Both the position numbers and the translations under genes were made by a program. Source: Roseateles sp. YR242 (GTDB lineage: Bacteria > Pseudomonadota > Gammaproteobacteria > Burkholderiales > Burkholderiaceae_C). Taken from it: a stretch of DNA of 64,000 bases. Location of the stretch: NCBI RefSeq assembly GCF_900109745.1, contig NZ_FOAV01000014.1, forward strand, positions 62,001 to 126,000, given 5' to 3'. The notes beneath the pieces are model-generated. The model worked only from the letters and a program-made list of their open reading frames with translations. It searched no databases and was not told the DNA's origin. Below are positions 36,610-44,962 of this stretch, piece by piece. The stretch's first letter is position 1. Every line of letters begins with the position of its first letter.

Positions 36610-36954
36610 ATGTCCGCCGCCAACAAATCCCCCCTCAAGAGCGCGCTCGAGTCTGCGTTCGTCGCAATCCTCGTCTGGGGAGCGTGCCTGTGGTTCCTGG
36701 TCTCCGAGACCCAGGCAGGCGACGTCGCTCCCGGCCGGGTGGTGGTGTTTGCGCTGGGCCTTTGCGGTGCCCTCTTTGCGCACTGGGCCTACATGGGCCT
36801 TGCTGTCAAACGGGCGGGGCGACGCGTGTGGCCCTGGATGCTGCTGCTGGTGTTGACCTTCCCGATGGGCTCGGTCATTGTCGGCATCGTGCTGGCCAGC
36901 CAGGCCGAGGAGGCAGAACGGAAGCGACCGGACACCGCAGGCGGCCTGGGCTGA
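36610..36954 (+). CDS. Small integral membrane protein of unknown function
   Basis: This 114-residue protein has three predicted membrane helices (about residues 14-32, 44-64 and 72-94). A charged tail rich in Glu and Arg follows. It lies 42 bases downstream of mutY and converges on rapZ. No domain was recognised. Hydrophobic patterning and third-position GC are consistent with a real gene. Confidence 0.68.
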   Translation: MSAANKSPLKSALESAFVAILVWGACLWFLVSETQAGDVAPGRVVVFALGLCGALFAHWAYMGLAVKRAGRRVWPWMLLLVLTFPMGSVIVGIVLASQAEEAERKRPDTAGGLG

Positions 36955-36975
36955 CTCACGCGCCGGGCATGGCCC

Positions 36976-37887
36976 TCAACGCGCATCCAGCTCCCGGTGC
37001 CGCTTGAGCACCTGCCCGTGATAGGCGAACTGCTTCGCCAGCGTCTCCACCAGATAAACCGAGCGGTGCTGACCCCCCGTGCAGCCGATGGCCACGGTCA
37101 GATAGCTGCGCTGGTCCGCGCCGAAGTTGGGCAGCCACTGCGCAATGAAGGCGCCGATCTGGCTCAGCATCAACCGCACCTCGGGCTGCTGTTCCAGGTA
37201 GTCCGCCACCGGTTGGTCGCGGCCGGTGAGGGGGCGAAGCTCGCGGTCGTAATACGGGTTGGGCAGCACGCGCACGTCGAACACAAAGTCGGCATCGCTG
37301 GGCACACCATGCTTGAAAGCGAAGGACTGGAACACCAGGGTCAATGAAGAACCGCTGGCACGCACCAGGTCCCGCACCCAGGCGCGCAACTGCGCGGGCC
37401 GCAACTGGCTGCTGTCGATCACCGTGGATTCCATGCGCAGCGGTGTCAGCAGCTCACGCTCCAGGGCAATGGCCTCTTGCAGGGCGCGATGGGTGTCACT
37501 GTCTTCGTTCCCGGCGCGCAGTGGGTGAGGGCGGCGGGTTTCCGAGAAACGGCGCAGCAGGGTGTCGTTATTGGCATCCAGGAAGATGCTGCGCAAGGCC
37601 ACGCCGTTGAGGCGCAGTTCCTTGATGTGCAGCAGCAACTGCGGCAGCGAACCGGCGCTGCGCACATCCACCGCGATGGCCACGCGACGCTTCGAGCCGC
37701 TTTCCTTTTCCAACTTCAGGAAATGGGGCAGCAGCTCGGGCGGGAGGTTGTCCACGCAGAAGAAACCCGCGTCTTCCAGCGCATGCATGGCGATGGACTT
37801 GCCGCCGCCCGACATGCCGGTGACCAGCACCAGATCCGTGGTGTGTGCGGCCTGGCCCGCCAGCGTGTTTTCTAACGGCGGGATCAT
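36976..37887 (-). CDS. rapZ: RNase adapter protein RapZ (YvcJ family nucleotide-binding)
   Basis: RapZ proteins bind nucleotides and regulatory RNA; in E. coli RapZ directs GlmZ to RNase E and senses glucosamine 6-phosphate. The 303 residues carry the P-loop [19 protein letters not shown], the Walker B-like [52 protein letters not shown] and the C-terminal [14 protein letters not shown]. It overlaps the recN stop (ATGA). Whether it controls GlmS in this organism is unknown. Confidence 0.94.
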   Translation of the reverse strand: MIPPLENTLAGQAAHTTDLVLVTGMSGGGKSIAMHALEDAGFFCVDNLPPELLPHFLKLEKESGSKRRVAIAVDVRSAGSLPQLLLHIKELRLNGVALRSIFLDANNDTLLRRFSETRRPHPLRAGNEDSDTHRALQEAIALERELLTPLRMESTVIDSSQLRPAQLRAWVRDLVRASGSSLTLVFQSFAFKHGVPSDADFVFDVRVLPNPYYDRELRPLTGRDQPVADYLEQQPEVRLMLSQIGAFIAQWLPNFGADQRSYLTVAIGCTGGQHRSVYLVETLAKQFAYHGQVLKRHRELDAR

Positions 37888-39608
37888 GGCTTCACCTTCC
37901 GGCCCCGGGCCACGGGTTCGGCAGCCGCGTCGGCGGCCGGTTCGATGGCGCGGGACGAATGAGCCAGCATTTCCTGCGCATGCGCCAGGCTGGTGGAGGA
38001 GAGGCGTTCACCCGCCAGCATGCGAGCGATCTCGGCGACACGGGCCTCGCCCTGGATGGGTTGCACGTCCGAGCTGGTGACGCCACCGCGCGCGGCCTTG
38101 GCCACCAGGAAGTGCTGATCCGCGCAGGCGGCGACCTGCGGCAGGTGGGTCACGGCCAGCACCTGGACGTGTTGGCCCAGTTGCTTCATCAGGCGGCCGA
38201 CGGTCTCGGCCACGGCACCGCCCACACCGGCGTCGATCTCATCGAAGATCAAGGTGCCGGCACCGCTGTTCTTCTGGCTGGTGGTCACCGCGATGGCCAA
38301 GGCAATGCGGGACAACTCGCCGCCCGAGGCCACCTTGCCCAGCGGACGCGGGGTACTGCCCGCATGGCCGGCCACCAGGAATTCGGCGGATTCCAGGCCA
38401 AACGCCTGCGGCTCTTCCTGTGTCTGCAGCGCCACCGCAAAACGGCCACCGGCCATGCCCAGCTGCTGCATGGCCTGGGAGACGGCCGTGGAGAGCGCCG
38501 GGGCGGCCTTGGCCCGCGCGGTGCTGACCTGCCTGGCTTCGCGCTGATAAGTCTTGAGCGCCTGCGCCTGGCGGGCCTGCAAACCGTCCAGATCGGTGGC
38601 GGCGTCCAGTTGAGCCAGCTCGGCCTTCCACTCCTGCAGCAGGGCAGGCAGTTCCATCGGCGGGCGCCGATAACGGCGGGCCAGCGTCACCCAGGCGGAG
38701 ACCCGTTCGTCCAGTTGCTGGAGGCGGTCCGGATCCAGGTCGGCGGCATTCAGGTAGCTGCCCAGGCTGTGGGCGGCATCCTGCAGTTGGGCCTGTGCAC
38801 CGAGCAATGCGTTGACGGTGTCCTGCAGGCCGGCGTCGTAGGCCAATACATCCTGCAGGGCAGAGAGCGCGTCGTCGGTGAGGGCCTGCGCGTTGATTTC
38901 AGCTTCGCTGATGCCTTCCAGGGCACCGCGTGCAGCGTCCATCAGCGACTGGGCGTGCGAGAGGCGCTGGTGTTCCGCGTTGAGTTCCTCCCACTCGTCG
39001 TCCGCAGGCGCGAGGCGGTTTAGTTCGCCGATCTGCCAGCTCAGGCGTTCGTGTTCACGCGCCAGGTCGGCCTGGCGGGCCTGGGCGGAGGCGAGTGCTT
39101 CGCTGGCCTGGCGCCATTGCGCGTAGGCGGCGGCCACCGGTTTGCCGTCGATCTGGCCGAATTCATCCAGCAGCTGGCGTACGCTGGCCGGGCGGGTCAG
39201 GCCTTGCCAGGCGTGCTGGCCGTGGATGTCCAGCAGGTGTTCGGCCAGTTCACGCAGTTGTGCGACCGTGGCGGCGCTGCCGTTGATCCATGCACGGCTC
39301 TTGCCTTGGGCGTCGATAACGCGGCGCAGCAGCAATGTGGCGTGTTCGTCCTCGGTGGAGAAGCCACCTTCTTCCAGCCAGGTGAGCACGGCCTCGGGCC
39401 GGTCGAACTCGGCGCTGATCTCGGCGCGGCTGGCGCCTTCTCGCACCACGGCGGCCTCGCCCCGGCTGCCCAGGGCCAGTTGCAGGGCGTCGATCAGGAT
39501 GGACTTGCCCGCGCCGGTCTCACCGGTCAGGGCGGAGAAGCCGGAGGCGAAGTCCAGCTCCAGTTCCGGCACGATCACGAAATCTCGCAGGCTCAGGCGG
39601 CGCAGCAT
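37884..39608 (-). CDS. recN: DNA repair protein RecN
   Basis: RecN is an SMC-like ATPase that acts in double-strand break repair. The 574-residue length is normal. The N terminus has [14 protein letters not shown] and the Walker [21 protein letters not shown]; central coiled-coil segments follow; the C terminus has the signature [16 protein letters not shown], Walker [17 protein letters not shown] and the D-loop/His region [18 protein letters not shown]. It lies between nadK and rapZ on the same strand. No LexA box was identified upstream by eye. Confidence 0.96.
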   Translation of the reverse strand: MLRRLSLRDFVIVPELELDFASGFSALTGETGAGKSILIDALQLALGSRGEAAVVREGASRAEISAEFDRPEAVLTWLEEGGFSTEDEHATLLLRRVIDAQGKSRAWINGSAATVAQLRELAEHLLDIHGQHAWQGLTRPASVRQLLDEFGQIDGKPVAAAYAQWRQASEALASAQARQADLAREHERLSWQIGELNRLAPADDEWEELNAEHQRLSHAQSLMDAARGALEGISEAEINAQALTDDALSALQDVLAYDAGLQDTVNALLGAQAQLQDAAHSLGSYLNAADLDPDRLQQLDERVSAWVTLARRYRRPPMELPALLQEWKAELAQLDAATDLDGLQARQAQALKTYQREARQVSTARAKAAPALSTAVSQAMQQLGMAGGRFAVALQTQEEPQAFGLESAEFLVAGHAGSTPRPLGKVASGGELSRIALAIAVTTSQKNSGAGTLIFDEIDAGVGGAVAETVGRLMKQLGQHVQVLAVTHLPQVAACADQHFLVAKAARGGVTSSDVQPIQGEARVAEIARMLAGERLSSTSLAHAQEMLAHSSRAIEPAADAAAEPVARGRKVKP

Positions 39609-39634
39609 GTCGGTGAGTCCTTTAGTCGCTCAAG

Positions 39635-40510
39635 TCAGCTCACGCCTTCGTACCAGCGCAGCTTGCGGCGCAGCGTGGCGTAGTAACTCCAGCCACGTGA
39701 ATGCAGGAATTGGGCCCGGTGCTGGGAGCGCCGCACGGTGATGCAGTCTCCGTGCAGCAGGCTGGCCAGGCTCTGCATGTCGAAGTTCACGCTGGCGTCT
39801 CGGCCGGCCACGATGGTCAGGCGCACCTCGCCAGAATCCGGCAGCACGATCGGCCGGTTGGACAGCGCATGCGAGGCGATGGGCAGCACCACCCAGCCGG
39901 CGATGCCCGGATGCAGGATGGGGCCGCCAGCGGACAGGGCGTAGGCGGTGGAACCGGTGGGGGTGCCGACGATCACGCCGTCTGCCCGCATGTTGGCCAC
40001 GAACTCGTCGCCCACATCCACGCGCAGTTCCACCATCGCGGCGGTGGCGCCGCGGCTCACGACCACGTCGTTCAACGCCACGCCGGAGAAAATCTGCTCA
40101 CCGTCCCGCAGCACGGCGCCTTCCAGCATGGAGCGGTGCTCGCTTTCGTAGTCGCCCACGAAGATGGCCGCCAGCGACTCCTTGTACTGTTCGGCCGAAA
40201 TATCGGTGATGAAACCCAGCCGGCCCTGGTTGATGCCCACCAGGGGCATCCCGTAGCGGGCTACCTCGCGGGCGAAGCCCAGCATGGTGCCGTCCCCGCC
40301 GACCACCACGGCCAGGTCGCACTGTTGCCCCATTTCGGCGTGCGAGAGGGCGGGGAAGGTAGAGATGCCGGTACTTTCGGCTGTTTCCTGATCCAGGGAA
40401 ACATCCAATCCCTGGTCGGCCACAAAGCCGGCAATCTCCTCCAGGAGCGGGCGGATGCCCCGAGCCTGGGGCTTGCCGACGATGGCCACATGACGGAAGC
40501 GCTTGGACAT
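39635..40510 (-). CDS. nadK: NAD kinase
   Basis: NadK phosphorylates NAD to NADP. The 291-residue protein has the catalytic [13 protein letters not shown] motif, [25 protein letters not shown] and [20 protein letters not shown], all diagnostic. The ATG at 40510 gives [13 protein letters not shown], the normal start. It is divergent from hrcA, with 70 bases between, which contain the 12-base perfect palindrome GCGCCATGGCGC (40531-40542). The nadK-recN pairing is conserved across Proteobacteria. Confidence 0.96.
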   Translation of the reverse strand: MSKRFRHVAIVGKPQARGIRPLLEEIAGFVADQGLDVSLDQETAESTGISTFPALSHAEMGQQCDLAVVVGGDGTMLGFAREVARYGMPLVGINQGRLGFITDISAEQYKESLAAIFVGDYESEHRSMLEGAVLRDGEQIFSGVALNDVVVSRGATAAMVELRVDVGDEFVANMRADGVIVGTPTGSTAYALSAGGPILHPGIAGWVVLPIASHALSNRPIVLPDSGEVRLTIVAGRDASVNFDMQSLASLLHGDCITVRRSQHRAQFLHSRGWSYYATLRRKLRWYEGVS

Positions 40511-40580
40511 ATGCGGAGAATTACACCACAGCGCCATGGCGCCGCCGGGCGGCCCCTCCGGAGTTCAATACAATGAAATC

Positions 40581-41612
40581 ATGCTCGACGAGCGCGCCAA
40601 AACCCTTCTGAAGACCCTGGTTGAACGCTACATAGCGGACGGTCAACCGGTGGGCTCACGCACGCTCTCAAAAGCCTCGGGTCTGGAACTGAGCCCGGCG
40701 ACCATCCGCAACGTGATGGCCGACCTGGAAGAACTGGGCCTGATTGCCAGCCCGCACACCAGTGCCGGCCGCATCCCGACCGCCCGGGGCTACCGGCTGT
40801 TTGTGGACACACTGCTGACGGCCAAGGCCTCGGCAGCGGCGGCCGGGGGAATGGGGTCGGAGGTGTCGTCCCTGGAATCCCAGCTGTTGCCGGACCAGCC
40901 GCAGCGGGTGATTGCGAACGCGGCGCAGCTGCTCTCCAGCCTTTCCAGCTTCGTGGGCGTGATCACCGCGCCGCGCAAGAGCAGCGTCTTCCACCATATT
41001 GAATTTCTGCGGCTGGGTGACCGGCGGGTGCTGGTGATCATGGTGTCCCCGGAGGGGGATGTGCAGAACCGGCTGGTGTTCACCGCGCAAGACCTGACCC
41101 ATTCGGAGCTCACTGAAGCCAGCAACCGGCTCAATGCCCACTATTCCGGACTGAGCCTGGACGTGGTGCGAGACCGGCTGCGCAACGAGGTGGACGCGCT
41201 GCGAGGCGAGATTGCCTCGTTGATGAGCGCTGCGGTGGATGTGGGCACGCAGAGCTTCGAAGAACACGAGCCGGTGATCATCTCCGGCGAACGCAACCTG
41301 CTGACGGTGCAGGATTTCAGCCACGACATGGGCAGCCTGCGCCGGATGTTCGATCTTTTTGAGCAGAAGACGCAGTTGATGCGGCTGCTGGATGTGTCGA
41401 GCCGGGCGGAAGGGGTGCGTATCTATATTGGTGGGGAGAGCCAGGTGGTTCCGTATGAGGAACTGTCGGTGGTGTCCGCGCCGTATGAGGTGGATGGCCA
41501 GGTGGTGGGCACGCTGGGCGTGGTCGGGCCGACGCGGATGGCGTACGACCGGATGATCCAGATCGTGGACATCACGTCGCGGATGGTGAGCAACGCGCTG
41601 TCGCAGAAGTAG
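40581..41612 (+). CDS. hrcA: Heat-inducible transcription repressor HrcA
   Basis: HrcA represses chaperone operons by binding CIRCE elements. The 343-residue protein has an N-terminal winged helix ([30 protein letters not shown]) and the [20 protein letters not shown] segment. A GAF-like middle domain follows, then the C-terminal [23 protein letters not shown]. The ATG at 40581 is the family start. No CIRCE inverted repeat was found in the short upstream region, so autoregulation is not evident here. Confidence 0.95.
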   Translation: MLDERAKTLLKTLVERYIADGQPVGSRTLSKASGLELSPATIRNVMADLEELGLIASPHTSAGRIPTARGYRLFVDTLLTAKASAAAAGGMGSEVSSLESQLLPDQPQRVIANAAQLLSSLSSFVGVITAPRKSSVFHHIEFLRLGDRRVLVIMVSPEGDVQNRLVFTAQDLTHSELTEASNRLNAHYSGLSLDVVRDRLRNEVDALRGEIASLMSAAVDVGTQSFEEHEPVIISGERNLLTVQDFSHDMGSLRRMFDLFEQKTQLMRLLDVSSRAEGVRIYIGGESQVVPYEELSVVSAPYEVDGQVVGTLGVVGPTRMAYDRMIQIVDITSRMVSNALSQK

Positions 41613-41667
41613 GGCGGGGCTGCGTCTTCGCTTGAGTAGAATCGCCGGCTCTCGCTGATCGTTCAGG

Positions 41668-41744
41668 GGGCCGTTAGCTCAGTTGGTTAGAGCAGAGGAC
41701 TCATAATCCTTTGGTCGCTGGTTCAAGTCCAGCACGGCCTACCA
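41668..41744 (+). tRNA. tRNA with CAT anticodon (tRNA-Met, elongator; tRNA-Ile2 possible)
   Basis: A complete 77-base cloverleaf with encoded CCA is visible: acceptor GGGCCGT/ACGGCCT with one GU pair, D arm GCTC-AGTTGGTTA-GAGC, anticodon stem GAGGA/TCCTT with loop CTCATAA, and T arm GCTGG-TTCAAGT-CCAGC. CAT anticodons serve Met or, after lysidine modification, Ile AUA codons. The variable and T arms resemble known Ile2 genes, so identity is left open. A TAGAAT -10-like hexamer lies at 41637-41642. Confidence 0.93.
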
Positions 41745-42308
41745 CCTTGGGGCATCGGGAGCTGAAGACGACTGCTTCTGCTTGGCGGACTAGTTTCGTA
41801 ACGTTGCCTCGAACAAACCGCGGCCACCGGTTAGCTGACAGCGTGATGGAACCGTGTGACTCGAGTCCAGAACATGCAGCCATAGATGGGCGCCATCGAA
41901 GCTTTGCCGGTTTCGAACTCGAAGTGCACCGGTCGGTCAGCCTTCGCGGACGTGACCGTGGCGACCTCCGTCACCGGGAAACTCGGCGCTTCGCTTCGCT
42001 TGATGCCCTTGAAGTTTCCCCACTCGGCATCAACGCCATATCGAGGATCGAGAGATGAAACTTCTCCTCGATAACACCCGGTGATCCGTCGCGTGGTAAT
42101 GACCCACCAGCTCTGAGCCGTGAAGTACGCGCTTGCGATAGGAAGCTCGCAAGAACACTCGCCCCAACTTTTTGGGGAAGGGCTTTTAGACACAGTTCCC
42201 TATAAATGATTGTTGCTGTGGTGCAAACCCTGCACGCAGTGAATTCCCACATGGCCTTTCCAGTGCCATATCGGCACACTTCCGTCTGCTGTTCTTGCCT
42301 CCATTCCC
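41745..42308. other. AT-richer segment between tRNA and aryl polyene cluster
   Basis: These 564 bases have visibly lower G+C than both flanks. They hold a possible degenerate or small leftward gene (described separately), a CCCCAA/TTGGGG hairpin at 42162-42177 and a TATAAA hexamer at 42201-42206 that may belong to the promoter of the aryl polyene operon. No direct repeat of the tRNA 3' end, integrase or insertion sequence was seen. Composition and position next to a tRNA suggest the edge of an acquired segment, by inference. Confidence 0.5.
41831..42193 (-). CDS. Hypothetical protein, possible C-terminal remnant
   Basis: This 120-codon frame with a GTG start reads like a folded domain: AQSWWVITTRRITGCYRGE, SLDPRYGVDAEWGNFKGI and HFEFETGKASMAPIYGCMFW have alternating aromatic and charged residues unlike antisense noise. 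I do not recognise the family; it could be a conserved hypothetical or immunity-type protein. The N-terminal region may be missing, as the start codon has no clear ribosome-binding site. Its codon usage is less GC-rich than its neighbours. Confidence 0.4.
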   Translation of the reverse strand: MSKSPSPKSWGECSCELPIASAYFTAQSWWVITTRRITGCYRGEVSSLDPRYGVDAEWGNFKGIKRSEAPSFPVTEVATVTSAKADRPVHFEFETGKASMAPIYGCMFWTRVTRFHHAVS

Positions 42309-43016
42309 ATGCTGCTTTTCCGTGTTTCTCGTTGGGCTGCCTGGTCGCCAGGACTGCCGACACAGGACCGTTGGCAGGAATGGTGTCAGGCCCCAGATCT
42401 CACCGCATTGGCCGGCGACGCCGTACCCGCGCTCACTGAACTGCCAGCGATGACCCGCCGGCGCCTCGACCCCATGGGTCGGGCCGCGCTGCAGGTCGCG
42501 TTCGAGGCGCAGGGCCCTGCAAGTACCGGTCCCGTGGTCTTCGCCTCCCGTTGGGGCGAGATTACACGTTCGGTCTCGCTGTTGCGGGAGCTGACTCAAG
42601 GGGAACCCTTATCCCCCACGGCCTTCAGCCTCTCCGTGCACAACGCCAGTAGCGCTGTGTATTCCATCGCCCGGAACGACACCGCCAACTTCGCCGCGAT
42701 CTCCGCCGGGCCTTGCAGCTCCGCCGCTGGCGTCTGCGAAGCCCTGGGTCTGCTGGCCGATGGCGCGCAGCGGGTACTGGTCGTGAGCGTCGAGGCTCCG
42801 CTGCCTGCGCCGTACGAACCCTTCGAGACCCACCCGCTGCCCATCCGCGCCTGGGCTGCCCTGATTGAATCCGGCGGAAACCTCCGGCTGGAGGCTGCCC
42901 CCGCGCAAGCCTTCCCGGACGAGCCACTGCCGTCGGACTTGGCCGTGCTGCGCTTCCTGACGGGCGCCACGCCCATGCTCCATCAACCCGGCTGGCGCTG
43001 GACACGCCATGAGTAA
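42309..43016 (+). CDS. Beta-ketoacyl synthase-like chain length factor (aryl polyene cluster, ApeC-like)
   Basis: This 235-residue protein resembles the short ketosynthase-like proteins (Ketoacyl-synt_2 type) that open aryl polyene clusters. It contains a degenerate ketosynthase core: FSLSVHNASSAVYSIARND followed by SAGPCSSAAGVCEAL and LVVSVEAPLPAPYEPF. It is much shorter than a catalytic ketosynthase (about 410) and lacks the C-terminal His pair, so a chain-length or heterodimer-partner role is likely. Its stop overlaps the next start by eight bases. It is the first gene of the rightward polyene operon. Confidence 0.82.
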   Translation: MLLFRVSRWAAWSPGLPTQDRWQEWCQAPDLTALAGDAVPALTELPAMTRRRLDPMGRAALQVAFEAQGPASTGPVVFASRWGEITRSVSLLRELTQGEPLSPTAFSLSVHNASSAVYSIARNDTANFAAISAGPCSSAAGVCEALGLLADGAQRVLVVSVEAPLPAPYEPFETHPLPIRAWAALIESGGNLRLEAAPAQAFPDEPLPSDLAVLRFLTGATPMLHQPGWRWTRHE

Positions 43017-43878
43017 GCGCCTGTCCTGGCCAGGGCGACTCTGGCGCGTGGCGGCGACGGCCATTGCCTTCTTCACATTCGGCATCGGCGGTCTGGTGCT
43101 GGGCATCGTCGTCTTCCCGTTGCTCAACCTGCTGGTCCGGTCGCCGGAACGCCGCGGCCACTGGGCCCGCGGGTTCATCGGCACACTGTTCCGCCTGTTC
43201 ATTGGCTGGATGCGTCTGCTGGGCTTGGTGACCTACGAGCTGCATGGCCTGGAACGCCTGCGCCGCCAGGGCCTGCTGGTCCTGGCCAACCACCCGACGC
43301 TGATCGACGTCGTGTTCCTCATCGGCCTCGTGCCAAATGCGAATTGCGTGGTGAAGTCAACACTTGCCACCCACCCATGTACGCGAGGACCTGTTCGAGC
43401 AACAGGATATATCTGCAACAATTCAGGCTCCGACCTGCTACAGAACTGCGTGGACGCGCTGACAGCGGGGGGGAACCTGATCATCTTTCCCGAAGGCACG
43501 CGCACCCGCCCCGGGCAAACCCTGACGATGCAACGGGGGGCCGCGCAGATTGCCGTGCGCGCCGCCCTGGACATCACCCCGGTCCACATTCACTGTGAGC
43601 CGCTGGGTCTCTACAAGGGGCAGCCCTGGTGGCGTGTGGCCGAGCAGCCGTTGCATTTCAGCATCCGGGTGGCCGAGGACATGCCGACAGCCCCCTTCCT
43701 GGAAGCAACAGGTGGCGAGGCCTCCCTTGCGGCCCGCCGCCTGACGGAACATCTGGTTCGGTATTTTTCTCGCAATCTTAATAATCAAAACTTGATCTCG
43801 GGGAGCCATGCAAGCGCTGGAGAAAGAAATCAAGGAGTTGCTAATCTCGGCACTCCAGCTGGAGGACCTGAGTCCTGA
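43009..43878 (+). CDS. 1-acyl-glycerol-phosphate acyltransferase-like enzyme (PlsC type, ApeD-like)
   Basis: This 289-residue membrane-associated acyltransferase has an N-terminal hydrophobic helix (FFTFGIGGLVLGIVVFPLL) and the H-x4-D motif in LANHPTLIDVVFL. The second catalytic motif is FPEGTRTRPGQ. In aryl polyene clusters such enzymes are thought to help anchor the polyene to a lipid in the outer membrane. Its 3' end overlaps the first ACP gene by 71 bases in a different frame, so the last 20 or so residues are of doubtful importance. Confidence 0.87.
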   Translation: MSKRLSWPGRLWRVAATAIAFFTFGIGGLVLGIVVFPLLNLLVRSPERRGHWARGFIGTLFRLFIGWMRLLGLVTYELHGLERLRRQGLLVLANHPTLIDVVFLIGLVPNANCVVKSTLATHPCTRGPVRATGYICNNSGSDLLQNCVDALTAGGNLIIFPEGTRTRPGQTLTMQRGAAQIAVRAALDITPVHIHCEPLGLYKGQPWWRVAEQPLHFSIRVAEDMPTAPFLEATGGEASLAARRLTEHLVRYFSRNLNNQNLISGSHASAGERNQGVANLGTPAGGPES

Positions 43879-44074
43879 CGATATCGACGCGAACCAGTCG
43901 CTGTTTGTCGAAGGGCTGGGGCTGGACTCCATCGATGCACTAGAACTGGGCCTGGCATTGCAGAAGCGCTACGGCGTGAGCATGGCCGCAGACTCGGCCG
44001 AGACCCGCCGGCACTTCGCCAGCATCCGCGCACTGGCGGAGTTTGTCTCCGCCAATCGCAAGCTGAGCGCCTGA
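43808..44074 (+). CDS. Acyl carrier protein 1 of the aryl polyene cluster
   Basis: This 88-residue ACP carries the growing polyene on phosphopantetheine. The attachment serine is in GLGLDSIDALELGL (Ser about 41). The protein is acidic, with the usual four-helix pattern. It matches the position of ApeE in the E. coli cluster. The start at 43808 follows a GGGAG site. The phosphopantetheinyl transferase at 58955 is the likely activating enzyme. Confidence 0.9.
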   Translation: MQALEKEIKELLISALQLEDLSPDDIDANQSLFVEGLGLDSIDALELGLALQKRYGVSMAADSAETRRHFASIRALAEFVSANRKLSA

Positions 44075-44107
44075 GCGCGTACCGCCCGCCACCATCGAGA
44101 TCCGGCC

Positions 44108-44401
44108 ATGACCGACCAAGACATCTTCGAGCGCCTGCGCACTATCCTGATTGAGACGTTTGACATCGACGCCGAACGCATCACGCCTCAAGCGCGCCTC
44201 TACGAGGACCTTGACATCGACAGCATCGATGCCGTGGACCTCATCGTTCGACTCAAGCCGCTGGTGGGCAAGCGGCTGCAGCCCGAGGCCTTCAAGGCAG
44301 TGCGCACGTTGCAGGACGTGATCAACGCGCTGCAGGGGCTGCTGCAGTCCGGGACGGGCGCCGCGGCCAACGGCGAGTACGAGGGCGCGACCGCGTCCTG
44401 A
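44108..44401 (+). CDS. Acyl carrier protein 2 of the aryl polyene cluster
   Basis: This second ACP has 97 residues. The attachment serine is in EDLDIDSIDAVDLIVRL (Ser about 39). It has an extended, disordered C-terminal tail (TGAAANGEYEGATAS). Paired ACPs are a constant feature of aryl polyene systems, where one appears to serve priming and the other elongation. It lies 33 bases after ACP 1 and matches ApeF in position. Confidence 0.9.
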   Translation: MTDQDIFERLRTILIETFDIDAERITPQARLYEDLDIDSIDAVDLIVRLKPLVGKRLQPEAFKAVRTLQDVINALQGLLQSGTGAAANGEYEGATAS

Positions 44402-44413
44402 CAGGGTTTCACG

Positions 44414-44962
44414 ATGCGTTGGGCCCTCGTGCTGGCCCTGACGGCCGCCTATCCCCTGCTGGTGTTCGTGAGCCTCGGACACATCGAGCCGCGCTACATG
44501 GCGCTGCTGCTGCTCGTGCTGGGCCTGCTGCGCATGGCCACCGGCACCGGCGGGCAGGTGCAGGCGCGCTGGATCGTCGCGGCCGCGCTGCTGCTGGCGG
44601 CGCTCACGGCGCTGCTGAACCAGAGCCTGCCGCTCAAGCTGTATCCGGTGCTGGTCAACCTCGCCATGCTCACGCTTTTTTCCGTCAGCCTCGTGCGAGG
44701 CCCCAGCGTCGTAGAGCGGCTGGCGCGCCTCACCGACCCCCACCTGCCGCCGCAAGCCATCGTCTACACGCGCCGCGTCACGCAGATCTGGTGCGGCTTC
44801 TTCCTGGTCAACGGCGGCGTGGCCCTGGCCACGGCGCTCTGGGCCAGCGAACGCATTTGGGCGCTTTACAACGGACTATTCGCCTATGGTCTTATGGGCC
44901 TGCTGATGGGTGGTGAATGGCTGGTGCGCCGGCGCGTGCGCGCCAGAATGGCGACTTCATGA
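44414..44962 (+). CDS. Polytopic membrane protein of the aryl polyene cluster (COG4648/ApeG-like)
   Basis: This 182-residue protein has about five hydrophobic segments and a conserved-looking loop YPVLVNLAMLTLFSVSLVRG, followed by VVERLARLTDPHLPPQAIVY. Similar proteins of unknown biochemical function occur between the ACP and ligase genes of most aryl polyene clusters. The stop overlaps the ligase start (ATGA at 44959). A role in membrane tethering of the assembly line is inference. Confidence 0.82.
   Translation: MRWALVLALTAAYPLLVFVSLGHIEPRYMALLLLVLGLLRMATGTGGQVQARWIVAAALLLAALTALLNQSLPLKLYPVLVNLAMLTLFSVSLVRGPSVVERLARLTDPHLPPQAIVYTRRVTQIWCGFFLVNGGVALATALWASERIWALYNGLFAYGLMGLLMGGEWLVRRRVRARMATS

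Noticed and set aside
34615-36783. Open frame of about 720 codons on the - strand opposite mutM and mutY
   Set aside because: It is antisense to two diagnostic repair enzymes and its composition is Gln/His/Arg-rich noise.
40511-40580. CIRCE operator upstream of hrcA
   Set aside because: No inverted repeat of the CIRCE type was present; only an unrelated 12-base GC palindrome was seen.
42162-42177. CCCCAA/TTGGGG hairpin as an intrinsic terminator
   Set aside because: It is not followed by a T-tract on either strand and lies inside a possible coding frame.
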